From positions 1-23,724 of the forward strand of contig JAYTXY010000212.1 of NCBI GenBank assembly GCA_043742705.1: 23,724 nt of DNA. The letters run 5' to 3'. The notes under the pieces were generated by a model, which was not told the origin of the DNA, made no database searches, and was given only the letters and a program-made list of their open reading frames with translations. Origin of the DNA: JAPLDA01 sp043742705 (GTDB taxonomy: Bacteria > Bacteroidota > Bacteroidia > AKYH767-A > 2013-40CM-41-45). Positions 1-7,813 of this stretch are shown in pieces; position 1 is the stretch's first letter, and each line of letters opens with the position of its first letter. The position numbers were made by a program, and so were the translations under genes.

Positions 1-198
1 ACCATCCATGGAGTTACACAGGATGTTGAAACGACAGGCACTATTACTGTAAAAGGAAATTCGATTTCAGCAAAATCAGATTTCAAAGTTGTATTGAAGA
101 ATTACGGCATTGAAATCCCTGGTTTGGTTCAGGATAAAGTTGCGAAAGAAGCCACCATTTCTGTGGATGTAAACTATGAAGTTTTAAAAGCGTCATAA
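1..198 (+). CDS. YceI family protein, C-terminal part only
   Basis: The window opens inside a reading frame that runs to a TAA at 196-198 and gives the last 65 residues of a protein. The pattern is that of the YceI lipocalin-like family: a strand carrying TGTITVKGN, then FKVVLKNYGIEIP and GLVQDKVAKEATISVDVNYE at the C-terminal end of the barrel. YceI proteins are usually periplasmic and bind isoprenoid-type lipids, but the exact ligand here cannot be read. The start and any signal peptide lie outside the window. The gene is followed by a structured region and a strong terminator. The family call rests on this C-terminal segment only. Confidence 0.75.
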   Translation, partial: TIHGVTQDVETTGTITVKGNSISAKSDFKVVLKNYGIEIPGLVQDKVAKEATISVDVNYEVLKAS

Positions 199-246
199 TC
201 TAAATATATTAAGAATGTTTTTGTGTTTTGTGTTTTATGTTGTTCA

Positions 247-299
247 ATCCCATAAGGGCATAGCAGGCTCAGGTCTGAGCTTGCTTGCCTTCAGGGGAT
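247..299 (+). promoter_or_regulatory. Long imperfect RNA hairpin upstream of hemA
   Basis: The stretch folds into one long stem: ATCCC 247-251 pairs with GGGAT 295-299; 255-260 pairs with 286-291 including one G-U; 262-272 pairs with 275-285, with the perfect GCTCAG/CTGAGC palindrome at the tip and one G-U. A smaller hairpin, AACAG 301-305 with CTGTT 320-324, follows, and then the terminator at 336-360. GGGATG 295-300 is also complementary to CATCCC 335-340 in the terminator, and ATCCC 247-251 to GGGAT 350-354, so the folds could exclude one another. It may be a hemA leader element, the 3' UTR of the YceI gene, or an unrelated palindromic repeat. I recognise no known riboswitch class. Confidence 0.45.
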
Positions 300-335
300 G
301 AACAGATCACAACGATTTCCTGTTTAGCCATTTAC

Positions 336-360
336 ATCCCGGATATTCCGGGATTTTTTT
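336..360 (+). terminator. Intrinsic terminator between the YceI gene and hemA
   Basis: Perfect 8-bp inverted repeat ATCCCGGA (336-343) and TCCGGGAT (347-354) with a 3-nt loop, followed directly by a run of seven T (354-360). This is a textbook Rho-independent terminator. It lies 138 bases after the YceI stop and about 48 bases before the first possible hemA start, so it could end the YceI transcript or act as a conditional terminator in a hemA leader. Confidence 0.85.
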
Positions 361-407
361 ATACAAGTTTCAGTATTTCAATAACATGACGAGTTTGTTT
401 TAGACAG

Positions 408-1796
408 ATGACGCATGTCATGTCCTTCCGGACCAATTCAAACGATACTTGCGCTAACAAACCCAAATCACTTCTAAAAGGGGCTTCTGACAATTTGATG
501 ACATTGGAAAATATAGTAATCCGACCTTCGCGAACGAAAAATAATGAAACAACGGTGCATCAACTGAAAATCATTTCATTTACTCACAAAACGATTTCAT
601 TAGACGATCTGAGTAGATTTTTTATCGATGAAAGTGTCCGGAATACACGGTTGTCTTTTTTGAAAGAGGCAGCGTCTCTTCACGAAATTTTTTACCTCGC
701 AACATGCAACCGCATAGAATTCATTTTCACCGTTGAAGATACCTGTGACAAGCAGTTTCTAAAATTTTTCTTTAAGAAACTGAATGCAGACTGGACCGCT
801 GAAGAAGTTGACTTTGCCGTTCAGCATGCAAAAGTTTACGAAGGAGATCTCGCGTTACATCACATTTTCTCTGTGGCGTCTTCATTGGATTCCATGGTAG
901 TTGGTGAACGCGAAATTATCACGCAGGTTCGCAAAGCATACGATGAGTGCAACGATGCAGGCTTGACAGGCGACTTTCTCAGGCTGGTAATACGAAGCAC
1001 TGTAATCACTGCCAAACAGGTTTTTACTGAAACGAAAATAGCAACGCATCCGGTTTCAATAGTTTCACTTGCATATCGCAAGCTACGCGACATGAATGCG
1101 AAACTGGATTCGAAAATCCTGATGATTGGTTCAGGAGAAACAAATTCCAACCTGTCGAAATATCTTGTGAAGCACGGCTTCCGGAATTTTACCATTTTTA
1201 ACAGAACTCTTGATCGTGCTGATAAACTCTCTGCTTCACTGAGGTCGGAAAATGTAAAGGTCACAACAAACCCGTTGAGTGAGTTAGGAAAGTTTGATGG
1301 AGGCTTTGATGTGCTGATTACCTGCACGTCTTCAGCAGAACCAATTGTCACGCAGGAAATCTATCAGAAATTATTGCGTGGAGATGATTCAAAAAAGATA
1401 ATCATCGATCTAGCATTGCCGGCTGACGTTGATAAAAAAGTGATTGAACAAAATAATGTTCAGCTGATTGATATCAACATGTTGAAAGCGGAGGCGGCAA
1501 AAAACATGGGAGAGCGTCACAATGAATTAAAATCGGCTGAAAGTATCATCGGCGGAAATATCCTGGAGTTTCACCAGGTAGCCCGGATTCGCAAGCTGGA
1601 GCTTGCCATGAAAGGTGTTCCTGAAAAAATCCGTGACATCAAAAGTCGCGCAATGAATGATGTGTTTGCGAAGGAAATCAGCACGATGGATGAACATTCA
1701 AAAGATGTGTTGTATAAAGTGCTCGACTACATGGAGAAAAAATGCATCAGCGTTCCCATGTTAATGGCAAAGGAAATAATTCTCGATACGGACTAG
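408..1796 (+). CDS. hemA: Glutamyl-tRNA reductase
   Basis: Reduces glutamyl-tRNA(Glu) to glutamate-1-semialdehyde with NADPH, the first committed step of C5-pathway tetrapyrrole synthesis. The N-terminal catalytic domain carries LATCNRIEF with the presumed nucleophile Cys100, and the family signature around HHIFSVASSLDSMVVGE at about 151-167. The Rossmann domain has IGSGETNSNL near 242-251, and a C-terminal helical dimerisation region follows. At 462 residues it is longer than the usual 410-430. The conserved part begins near HQLKIISFTHKT (51-62), so Met5 (420) or Met31 (498) may be the true start; no ribosome-binding site decides this. It is the first gene of a hemA-hemCD-hemB cluster and is preceded by a structured leader and terminator. 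The family is certain, the start is not. Confidence 0.95.
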   Translation: MTHVMSFRTNSNDTCANKPKSLLKGASDNLMTLENIVIRPSRTKNNETTVHQLKIISFTHKTISLDDLSRFFIDESVRNTRLSFLKEAASLHEIFYLATCNRIEFIFTVEDTCDKQFLKFFFKKLNADWTAEEVDFAVQHAKVYEGDLALHHIFSVASSLDSMVVGEREIITQVRKAYDECNDAGLTGDFLRLVIRSTVITAKQVFTETKIATHPVSIVSLAYRKLRDMNAKLDSKILMIGSGETNSNLSKYLVKHGFRNFTIFNRTLDRADKLSASLRSENVKVTTNPLSELGKFDGGFDVLITCTSSAEPIVTQEIYQKLLRGDDSKKIIIDLALPADVDKKVIEQNNVQLIDINMLKAEAAKNMGERHNELKSAESIIGGNILEFHQVARIRKLELAMKGVPEKIRDIKSRAMNDVFAKEISTMDEHSKDVLYKVLDYMEKKCISVPMLMAKEIILDTD

Positions 1797-1855
1797 TTAG
1801 TCCTTTTTAATTTGCTCTTCCCTCCGTACATCCTCAAATCAATTAACTTAGCCTT

Positions 1856-3439
1856 GTGAACAGTAAAAAAATCATAGCCACCCGTGGAAGTGATTTGGCT
1901 TTGTGGCAGGCGAATCATGTAAAAAAACTCCTGAAAAAAATCGGAGTCGAATGTGAATTAAAAATCATTCAAACAAAAGGTGATGAAATACAACACCTCA
2001 GTCTTGAGAAGCTGGAAGGAAAAGGTTTTTTCACCAAGGAAATTGAAGATGCATTGCTGAATAACGAAGCAGACATTGCCGTTCATTCCCACAAGGATCT
2101 TCCGACTGAGTTACATCCTGATTTACTGATCGCAGCAGTTTCTGACCGAGAAGATCCGTCAGAACTTTTACTGATCAGGAAAGAGTGTGTGGAGACAAAA
2201 CAAAAATTTTCGCTAAAGAAAAATGCAACGGTTGGTACTTCTTCTTCCCGAAGAAAATCACAACTACTTGCATTCCGAAAAGATGTTGCACTTAAAGATT
2301 TGCGCGGAAACGTGCCAACACGTGTAAAAAAATTACGTGATGGATTGTATGATGCTATTCTCATTGCTGCTGCCGGAGTTGAACGCCTGGATCTTGACAT
2401 CAGTGACTTTCATTCGGAGAAATTAGATCCAAAGGAATTTATTCCGGCTCCGGCACAAGGCGTACTTGCCATTCAGATTCGAAAGAACGACAAAGAGTTT
2501 TTTCAAAAAGTAAAAGAATTGAACAATGAAGAGACAGCAAAATTAATTTCCGTTGAACGAAAGGTGTTGAATATTTTTCATGGAGGCTGTCATGCTCCCG
2601 TTGGAGTTTTTGCTGAGTTTGATGAAGAGCAAGAACTGTTTAAAGTGAGAGCATGCAAAGCTGCTTCGTGGGATGATGTTCCTGTTTCAGTATATCTTGA
2701 ATCTAAAACTGCAGAGAATCTTGCGGAGAAAATAGTTGCTAAGATCAATGGTTATAAACCAGCTTCTGTATTTATCACGAGAAACATAAGAGAGGAAGAT
2801 TATTTTCTGAATGTTTTATCTGCGAAAGGATTTTCAGTGAAAGGAAACTCTCTTATACAAATGCTTCCCGTTCCGATGAAGTATTTTCCGGAAACAGACT
2901 GGATCTTCTTCTCAAGCAAACATGCGGTGAAATTTTTCTTTTCGCAAAAACCGTCTCTAGGTAATCAGAAGTTTGGTTGTATCGGAAAAATGACAGCGGA
3001 CAGCATTCGTAAATTCGGTAAGCGTGCTGACTTCATCGGCTATTCCACCGATACGAAACTTACAGGAAAACAGTTTGCTTCACGTGTTGGTGATGGTTCC
3101 GTTTTGTTTCCACAGGCGAAGGGAAGTTTGCGTTCCATTCAAAATGGTTTCGTGAAAAGGGAGCAGGTCATCGATTTGGTTGTGTATGAAACGATCAAAA
3201 CAAATTCGAATTTCGAATTTTCAATGTCGGATTTTAATATTATTGTTTTCACATCACCATCTAATGTAGAATCGTTTTTCGAGAAAAACAAAATCAGCAG
3301 TCATCAAAAAATAATTGCGATGGGTGAAGCAACAGGAAGTGCATTGAAAAAATTTGGCGTTGTAAGTTTCAGTCTGCCGGATACATTCGATGATGCAGCA
3401 CTCGTTCGTTCAGTATTTAACCGTTCGTCAGAAATATAA
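1856..3439 (+). CDS. hemC: Fused hydroxymethylbilane synthase / uroporphyrinogen-III synthase
   Basis: One 527-residue frame carries two consecutive enzymes. Residues about 1-300 are porphobilinogen deaminase (HemC): VHSHKDLPT with catalytic Asp81, SDREDPSELLL, GTSSSRRKSQL, DLRGNVPTRVKKL, PAPAQG, and HGGCHAPVG with Cys245 as the dipyrromethane attachment site. Residues about 301-527 look like uroporphyrinogen-III synthase (HemD): SVFITR, WIFFSSKHAVKFF, LVVYET, VFTSPSNVESFF and AMGEATGSALKKFG. HemC polymerises four porphobilinogens and HemD cyclises the product to uroporphyrinogen III, so fusion would hand over the unstable hydroxymethylbilane directly. There is no internal stop or obvious second start. 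Translation starts at a GTG (1856), 59 bases after hemA. HemB follows 11 bases downstream, indicating an operon. HemD sequences are poorly conserved, so the second half is somewhat less certain. Confidence 0.92.
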   Translation: MNSKKIIATRGSDLALWQANHVKKLLKKIGVECELKIIQTKGDEIQHLSLEKLEGKGFFTKEIEDALLNNEADIAVHSHKDLPTELHPDLLIAAVSDREDPSELLLIRKECVETKQKFSLKKNATVGTSSSRRKSQLLAFRKDVALKDLRGNVPTRVKKLRDGLYDAILIAAAGVERLDLDISDFHSEKLDPKEFIPAPAQGVLAIQIRKNDKEFFQKVKELNNEETAKLISVERKVLNIFHGGCHAPVGVFAEFDEEQELFKVRACKAASWDDVPVSVYLESKTAENLAEKIVAKINGYKPASVFITRNIREEDYFLNVLSAKGFSVKGNSLIQMLPVPMKYFPETDWIFFSSKHAVKFFFSQKPSLGNQKFGCIGKMTADSIRKFGKRADFIGYSTDTKLTGKQFASRVGDGSVLFPQAKGSLRSIQNGFVKREQVIDLVVYETIKTNSNFEFSMSDFNIIVFTSPSNVESFFEKNKISSHQKIIAMGEATGSALKKFGVVSFSLPDTFDDAALVRSVFNRSSEI

Positions 3440-3450
3440 AATCACATTGT

Positions 3451-4419
3451 ATGATTCACCGTTTGCGCAGACTTCGTAAAAATCCGATCATTCGTGAACT
3501 TGTTGCAGAAACACGTTTATCGAAAGACATGTTCATCTATCCTTACTTTGTTATCAAAGGAAAAAATGAAACTCAGGCAATTGATGCAATGCCGGGAATC
3601 AATCGCTTTTCTGTCGACTTGCTTGTAAAAGATGTAGAGAAAGGATTGAAAGCAGGAGTGAATAAAATTTTATTGTTCGGAGTAGGAGAAGAGAAATTTG
3701 AAGATGCACACTCAGCATATGATGATCACACCGTTGTTGTTGAAGCGATCAAAGAATTGAAAAAGAATTTCGGAGACGCTTTATATGTCATCACCGATGT
3801 TTGCCTGTGTGCGTACACAACTCATGGTCATTGCGGAATTCTGCATGACGATTATGTTGAAAACGATTCAACGCTTGAAGTCTTGTCAAAAATGGCGCTG
3901 GCTCATGCGCAAGCCGGAGCCGACATGGTTGCTCCTTCTGATATGATGGACGGACGAATTGCCGCCATCCGGAAAACTCTGGATGAAAATAAATTTACGA
4001 ATACTTCATTGATGAGTTATGCAACAAAATTTGCATCTGCTTATTACGGTCCATTTCGTGAAGCCGCAGCAAGTGCTCCGGGAAAAGGCGACCGGAAAAG
4101 TTACCAGATGGATTTTCGAAACATCAACGAAGCATTGCGTGAAGCGAAGATCGATGAAGAAGAGGGTGCAGATATCATCATGGTAAAACCAGCGTTAGCA
4201 TACCTTGATGTGATTCGTGCGGTGAAAGAGAATACACATCTTCCTGTAGCATGCTACAATGTTTCCGCAGAATACACGATGGTGAAAATGGCTGCAAAGG
4301 CAGGTTTTATTGATGAACAAAAAATCGTGATGGAAAACATGTTTGCCTTTACACGAGCAGGAGCGAGCATCATCATTACGTATCACACACGTGATATTCT
4401 TGAGAAAGGGTGGATGTAA
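3451..4419 (+). CDS. hemB: Porphobilinogen synthase (delta-aminolevulinate dehydratase)
   Basis: Condenses two 5-aminolevulinate molecules to porphobilinogen, the substrate of the HemC domain encoded just upstream. The 322-residue length is normal. It starts with the usual RLRRLRKNPIIRELVAET segment. Both Schiff-base lysines are present: Lys193 in SYATKFASAYYGPF and Lys246 in IIMVKPALAYLD. The segment DVCLCAYTTHGHCG holds Cys118, Cys120 and Cys128, the catalytic Zn-binding triad, so this is the Zn-dependent type rather than the Asp-rich Mg type. The gene is 11 bases after hemCD and probably co-transcribed. Its last codons form one arm of an inverted repeat shared with the convergent gene on the other strand. 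Confidence 0.97.
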   Translation: MIHRLRRLRKNPIIRELVAETRLSKDMFIYPYFVIKGKNETQAIDAMPGINRFSVDLLVKDVEKGLKAGVNKILLFGVGEEKFEDAHSAYDDHTVVVEAIKELKKNFGDALYVITDVCLCAYTTHGHCGILHDDYVENDSTLEVLSKMALAHAQAGADMVAPSDMMDGRIAAIRKTLDENKFTNTSLMSYATKFASAYYGPFREAAASAPGKGDRKSYQMDFRNINEALREAKIDEEEGADIIMVKPALAYLDVIRAVKENTHLPVACYNVSAEYTMVKMAAKAGFIDEQKIVMENMFAFTRAGASIIITYHTRDILEKGWM

Positions 4420-4448
4420 TTTTTTTACTCAACCATCAAATTACATCC
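4412..4448. terminator. Inverted repeat covering both convergent stop codons
   Basis: GGATGTAATTT at 4412-4422 and its exact reverse complement at 4438-4448 enclose a 15-nt T-rich loop. The left arm contains the hemB stop (4417-4419). The stop of the opposite-strand gene (4425-4427) lies in the loop and its final codons make the right arm. The genes are separated by only 5 bases, so any terminator must be built from coding sequence. There is no clear T-run after either arm, so a termination role is an inference. Confidence 0.4.
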
Positions 4449-5420
4449 GCGAATATCGCTAAGATCAAAGCGACCAAGTACTTCAAAAGAGTTGTCGTCA
4501 AAAGTTTTTCCAAGATCTTGTGTTGCAAGAAAACTGCAGGAGTAAATATTTGCGAGATCAATGATGTTAATGCCTCCCGTTTCCCGGTGATGAAGCATGT
4601 TGAAAGGATCGTTCGGATCGCGGATGAGAATTTTCATCCAAGGCGGAGTCTTAAAAATTCCATTTCCGTTTGAATATGCCTGCGATAAAAGTTCAGTCAT
4701 GCCATATTCAGAATGAATTTTATTTGCTCCGAAACCGTTGCATAAAACAGCATGCAATTCATCACGAATTAATTCCTTTCTCCTTCCTTTCATTCCTCCG
4801 GTTTCCATCACGATCAATTCAGGAAATTTTATCGGATACTTTTCAATGAAGTCAAGGAGTGCGAATGAGACTCCAAGTAAAATTGTTTTTTGCTGAGACT
4901 CTTTAAGTGATTGAAGCGTGTCTGATAATTCAGCGTGATTGTTTAAATAAAAACCACTCTTCTTATGACCACTTTTTTTTATGAGATCATTCATCATATA
5001 AATGAGAGACGAACCTTCCCGTTCAAGGTAGGAGGGAAGCAAAGCAAGAATACAATACTCACCAGGCTTTCCATAGAAGAGATCAAAGCATTTTGAAAAA
5101 CTTTCTTCATAGATTGAAAGATTACTTACAAAATGTTTGCTCGCTTCGCTTCCTGTTGTTCCGCTGCTGGTGAATATTCGTTGAGGTTCTTTGTTCTCCG
5201 TTATTATTTTTTCCGTTCTGAAAAACTCAACGGGCAAAAAAGGAATTTGATCAATCGCTGAAATTTTTTCAGACTGAATATTCAGTTGAGAAACATATTT
5301 CCTGTACACAGGATTTTCTGCAACCTGGAATTTGAAAATGTCCAATGCAATTTTTTCAAACTCTTGTTGCGAGTCTATTTGAAAAATCTGTTCTTCAATA
5401 CGGAAAAAATCAGTTTGCAA
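4425..5420 (-). CDS. LuxE/PaaK-like adenylate-forming acyltransferase
   Basis: Resembles the acyl-protein synthetase (LuxE) branch of the adenylate-forming superfamily, which activates a carboxylic acid as acyl-AMP and moves it to a protein thiol. It shows the nucleotide-binding loop TSSGTTG (about residues 84-90), then GVSFALLDFIEK, METGGMKGRRKE and the A5-like motif SEYGMTELLSQAY. The reading frame is open with an ATG at 5510, but that start would overlap nadB by 77 bases. A TTG at 5420 gives 331 residues, matches where similarity to the family plausibly begins, and leaves 13 bases after the nadB stop, so I use it; a GTG at 5489 is also possible. No luciferase or reductase gene is near, so light emission is not implied. 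It probably shares a transcript with nadB. The natural acyl substrate is unknown. Confidence 0.8.
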   Translation of the reverse strand: MQTDFFRIEEQIFQIDSQQEFEKIALDIFKFQVAENPVYRKYVSQLNIQSEKISAIDQIPFLPVEFFRTEKIITENKEPQRIFTSSGTTGSEASKHFVSNLSIYEESFSKCFDLFYGKPGEYCILALLPSYLEREGSSLIYMMNDLIKKSGHKKSGFYLNNHAELSDTLQSLKESQQKTILLGVSFALLDFIEKYPIKFPELIVMETGGMKGRRKELIRDELHAVLCNGFGANKIHSEYGMTELLSQAYSNGNGIFKTPPWMKILIRDPNDPFNMLHHRETGGINIIDLANIYSCSFLATQDLGKTFDDNSFEVLGRFDLSDIRGCNLMVE

Positions 5421-5433
5421 AATGAGAATGATA

Positions 5434-7011
5434 TTAATGAATGGCTTTTTCGACAGGCGGATAATCGGATGAATAATGCAGTCCGACACTTTCTTTTCTT
5501 GCCATCGCAAATTTTACAATGAGATAAGCAACTCCGATAAGATTTTTTAATTCGCACAATGACGGAGATACAACCGTTCGTTCATACAATGCTTCCGTTT
5601 CACCATAAAGAATTCGTAAACGATCCAGCGCACGTTTTAAACGAACATCAGAACGTACAATACCGACATAATTACTCATCACATTTTGTAATTCACTTCG
5701 GTTGTGAGTAATTAAAACCATCTCATTCGGTTGTGTGGTTCCTTCGGCATTCCACGCAGGAATATTTTTCTTGAATTGAATCGCATGAAATTTTGACGTC
5801 ACGTCTTCGGAAGCACGGTGCGCAAACACCAGCGCTTCAAGAAGTGAATTTGAAGCGAGACGATTTGCCCCATGTAATCCCGTGCACGCACATTCTCCTG
5901 CAGCGTATAAATTCTGGATGCTTGAGCGCGCCCATTCGTCCACGTGAATTCCTCCGCAGATGTAATGTGCAGCAGGAACAACAGGAATCATTCGTGAAGT
6001 TATATCAATGCCAAGACTTAAACACTTTTCAAAAATGGTCGGAAAATGTTTTTTTAATTCTGCGGAATCAAGATGTGTGCAATCAAGATAAACAAATTCA
6101 TCTCCGCTGATCTTCATTTCATTGTCAATCGCTCGGGCAACGATGTCGCGTGGAGCAAGCGATTTTCGTTCATCATATTTTTCCATGAATGCTTCTCCCG
6201 TTTGTGTGCGAAGCTCAGCACCAAATCCGCGAACAGCTTCTGAAATAAGAAAAGAAGGATGCTCGTTTAGATTGTACAGCGCTGTCGGATGAAACTGGAT
6301 GAACTCCATGTCCTTTACAGCAGCCTTCGCACGATACGCCATGGCAACACCATCGCCCGTTGCAATGGTAGGATTGGTTGTGTTTTTATAAACATGTCCC
6401 GCTCCACCTGTAGCAAGTAAAGTAATGCGTGATAAAAAAGTTTCGACTTGCTTCGTTTGAAGATTCAGCGCATAGCAACCGTAACATTCGATTCCGGGAG
6501 TGCTACGTTTTATTTCTTCCCCCAAATGATGTTGCGTGATGATGTCGACAGCGAAGTAGTGCGTGAACACAGTGATGTTGGGATGACTGCGTATTTTATC
6601 AAGCAGAGTTCGTTCGATTTCATTTCCTGTTGCATCTTTAAAATGCAGCACTCGATGTTCGCTATGCCCGCCTTCCTTCGCAAGGTCATACGATCCGCTT
6701 GCGGTTTTATCAAACCGTGTTCCCCAGTCGATGATTTCCTGTACGCGTTCAACACCTTCCGTCACCACAATTCTCACGATTTTTTCGTCACACAAACCGG
6801 CTCCTGCCACAAGTGTATCATGAATATGTTTTTCAACGGAATCCTGCAGATCAGTCACAGCAGCAATTCCGCCTTGTGCATATTTGGTATTCGATTCATC
6901 AGCTCCGGCTTTGGTGATAATGGTCACTTTTCCATGATCAGCGACTTTTAACGCAAACGTAAGTCCGGCAATGCCTGAACCGATGATGAGAAAATCTGTT
7001 TGATGTTGCAT
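5434..7011 (-). CDS. nadB: L-aspartate oxidase
   Basis: FAD enzyme oxidising L-aspartate to iminoaspartate, the first step of de novo NAD synthesis; NadA and NadC would follow but are not in the window. The 525 residues show the N-terminal FAD-binding GSGIAG (11-16), TKYAQGGIAAV, EGGHSEHRVLHFKDATG (113-129), FIQFHPTAL with His241, SEAVRGFGAELR, LAPRDIVARAI with Arg288, AAHYICGGI (347-355), and the C-terminal AGECACTGLHGANRLASNSL. The HSEHR and FHPTAL motifs and overall length favour NadB over the related fumarate reductase or succinate dehydrogenase flavoproteins. The gene starts at ATG 7011 and is followed after 13 bases by the LuxE-like gene. No clear -7 box is visible upstream; a TATTTTTA on the minus strand just before the start is a weak candidate. 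Confidence 0.96.
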   Translation of the reverse strand: MQHQTDFLIIGSGIAGLTFALKVADHGKVTIITKAGADESNTKYAQGGIAAVTDLQDSVEKHIHDTLVAGAGLCDEKIVRIVVTEGVERVQEIIDWGTRFDKTASGSYDLAKEGGHSEHRVLHFKDATGNEIERTLLDKIRSHPNITVFTHYFAVDIITQHHLGEEIKRSTPGIECYGCYALNLQTKQVETFLSRITLLATGGAGHVYKNTTNPTIATGDGVAMAYRAKAAVKDMEFIQFHPTALYNLNEHPSFLISEAVRGFGAELRTQTGEAFMEKYDERKSLAPRDIVARAIDNEMKISGDEFVYLDCTHLDSAELKKHFPTIFEKCLSLGIDITSRMIPVVPAAHYICGGIHVDEWARSSIQNLYAAGECACTGLHGANRLASNSLLEALVFAHRASEDVTSKFHAIQFKKNIPAWNAEGTTQPNEMVLITHNRSELQNVMSNYVGIVRSDVRLKRALDRLRILYGETEALYERTVVSPSLCELKNLIGVAYLIVKFAMARKESVGLHYSSDYPPVEKAIH

Positions 7012-7137
7012 ATATCAAGCGTAAAAATAGAAAATAAAGATCAATAAAAGGAAACTCTTTTTGATATTGTACTCGAAGTCTCGATTAAAGAATCAAATCA
7101 GCAAACTACTCATAGAATTGATTTTTATACTCCGAGC

Positions 7138-7190
7138 AATTCGTATTTCGCAGATTCGTAAATTCGCAGGGATTCGTAATTCGTAGATAA
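7138..7190 (+). repeat. ATTCGTA-type dispersed repeat, copy 1
   Basis: A run built from ATTCGTA and ATTCGCA words in the divergent gap between nadB and the Nfu gene. Its last 19 bases (7171-7189) are identical to 9993-10011 in another intergenic gap. The rest of the gap (7012-7137) shows only AT-rich sequence with no further feature I can support. Confidence 0.7.
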
Positions 7191-7198
7191 ATCATTGG

Positions 7199-7206
7199 TA
7201 ACTTTG
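7199..7206 (+). promoter_or_regulatory. -7 promoter element for the Nfu gene
   Basis: TAACTTTG matches the Bacteroidota -7 consensus TAnnTTTG and lies 18 bases before the ATG at 7225. No convincing -33 TTTG is present; the repeat occupies that place. The leader would be only about a dozen bases long. Confidence 0.55.
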
Positions 7207-7224
7207 CAGTGAAATAATACAGTG

Positions 7225-7812
7225 ATGATTGAAGTAAAAAAAGTAACCACCGTTTACCTGGAAAGCACGCCCAACCCGGCTGCAATGAAATTTGTTTCCA
7301 ACCAATATTTATTGGAAGAAGGAAGTGTTGAATATACTTCCAAAGAACAGGCGATGAATTGTCCGCTTGCTTTGCAGTTGTTTGGTTTTTCGGGAGTCAC
7401 GTCTGTTTTCATTACCAGCAATTTTGTGACGGTAACGAAATCCGAAAATATTGAGTGGTTCGACATTCAACATATTCTTCGCGAGTTCATCAAAGGGTTT
7501 CTTGAGTCAGGTGAAAAAGTTTTCACAGGAGCACATGAACAAAAAGCAGATCCAACGATTGAACAAACTCATACATCGTCTGCCATTGAAACGAAAATTA
7601 TTGAAACGCTGGAAGAATATGTAAAACCAGCTGTTGAACAAGACGGAGGCGCGATTCATTTCAAGTCATTTAAAGACGGAATCGTTACGCTTATTTTAAA
7701 AGGTTCCTGCAGCGGCTGTCCTTCTTCAACGATGACACTCAAAGGCGGAATTGAAAATCTTTTGAAACGATTAATTCCCGAAGTGCAGGAAGTGGTGGCG
7801 GAAGCGCAGTGA
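7225..7812 (+). CDS. Nfu-type iron-sulfur cluster scaffold protein
   Basis: Two-domain Nfu protein, which assembles or carries an Fe-S cluster and delivers it to client proteins. Residues 8-92 form the Nfu N-terminal domain, with the characteristic ESTPNPAAMKFVSN at about 13-26. A linker follows, then the NifU C-terminal domain at about 120-193, with VEQDGGAIHFKSF and the cluster-ligating CSGC (Cys162, Cys165). The frame also has a GTG one codon earlier (7222); the ATG fits better behind the -7 box. The stop at 7812 lies one base from the stop of the convergent small secreted protein, with no terminator between them. Family identification is firm; which apoproteins it serves is not visible. 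Confidence 0.94.
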   Translation: MIEVKKVTTVYLESTPNPAAMKFVSNQYLLEEGSVEYTSKEQAMNCPLALQLFGFSGVTSVFITSNFVTVTKSENIEWFDIQHILREFIKGFLESGEKVFTGAHEQKADPTIEQTHTSSAIETKIIETLEEYVKPAVEQDGGAIHFKSFKDGIVTLILKGSCSGCPSSTMTLKGGIENLLKRLIPEVQEVVAEAQ

Positions 7813-7813
7813 T

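Noticed and set aside
860..1351. Long open frame on the minus strand inside hemA
   Set aside because: It is a shadow of hemA: no family motif, poor protein composition, and complete overlap with a well-supported gene.
4425..5420. Part of a bioluminescence (lux) operon
   Set aside because: No luciferase, reductase or acyltransferase partners are present; the LuxE-like family also occurs widely in non-luminous bacteria.
5421..5510. N-terminal extension of the LuxE-like protein to the ATG at 5510
   Set aside because: It would overlap the end of nadB by 77 bases, and the extra residues show no family similarity; the TTG at 5420 is more plausible, though not proven.
6448..6951. Plus-strand open frame of 167 codons inside nadB
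   Set aside because: Antisense to conserved NadB motifs, with Cys- and His-rich composition typical of a shadow frame.
7138..7190. CRISPR-like look of the ATTCGTA clusters
   Set aside because: The words are 7-8 bases with irregular short spacing; there are no 25-40-base repeats separated by unique spacers and no cas genes.
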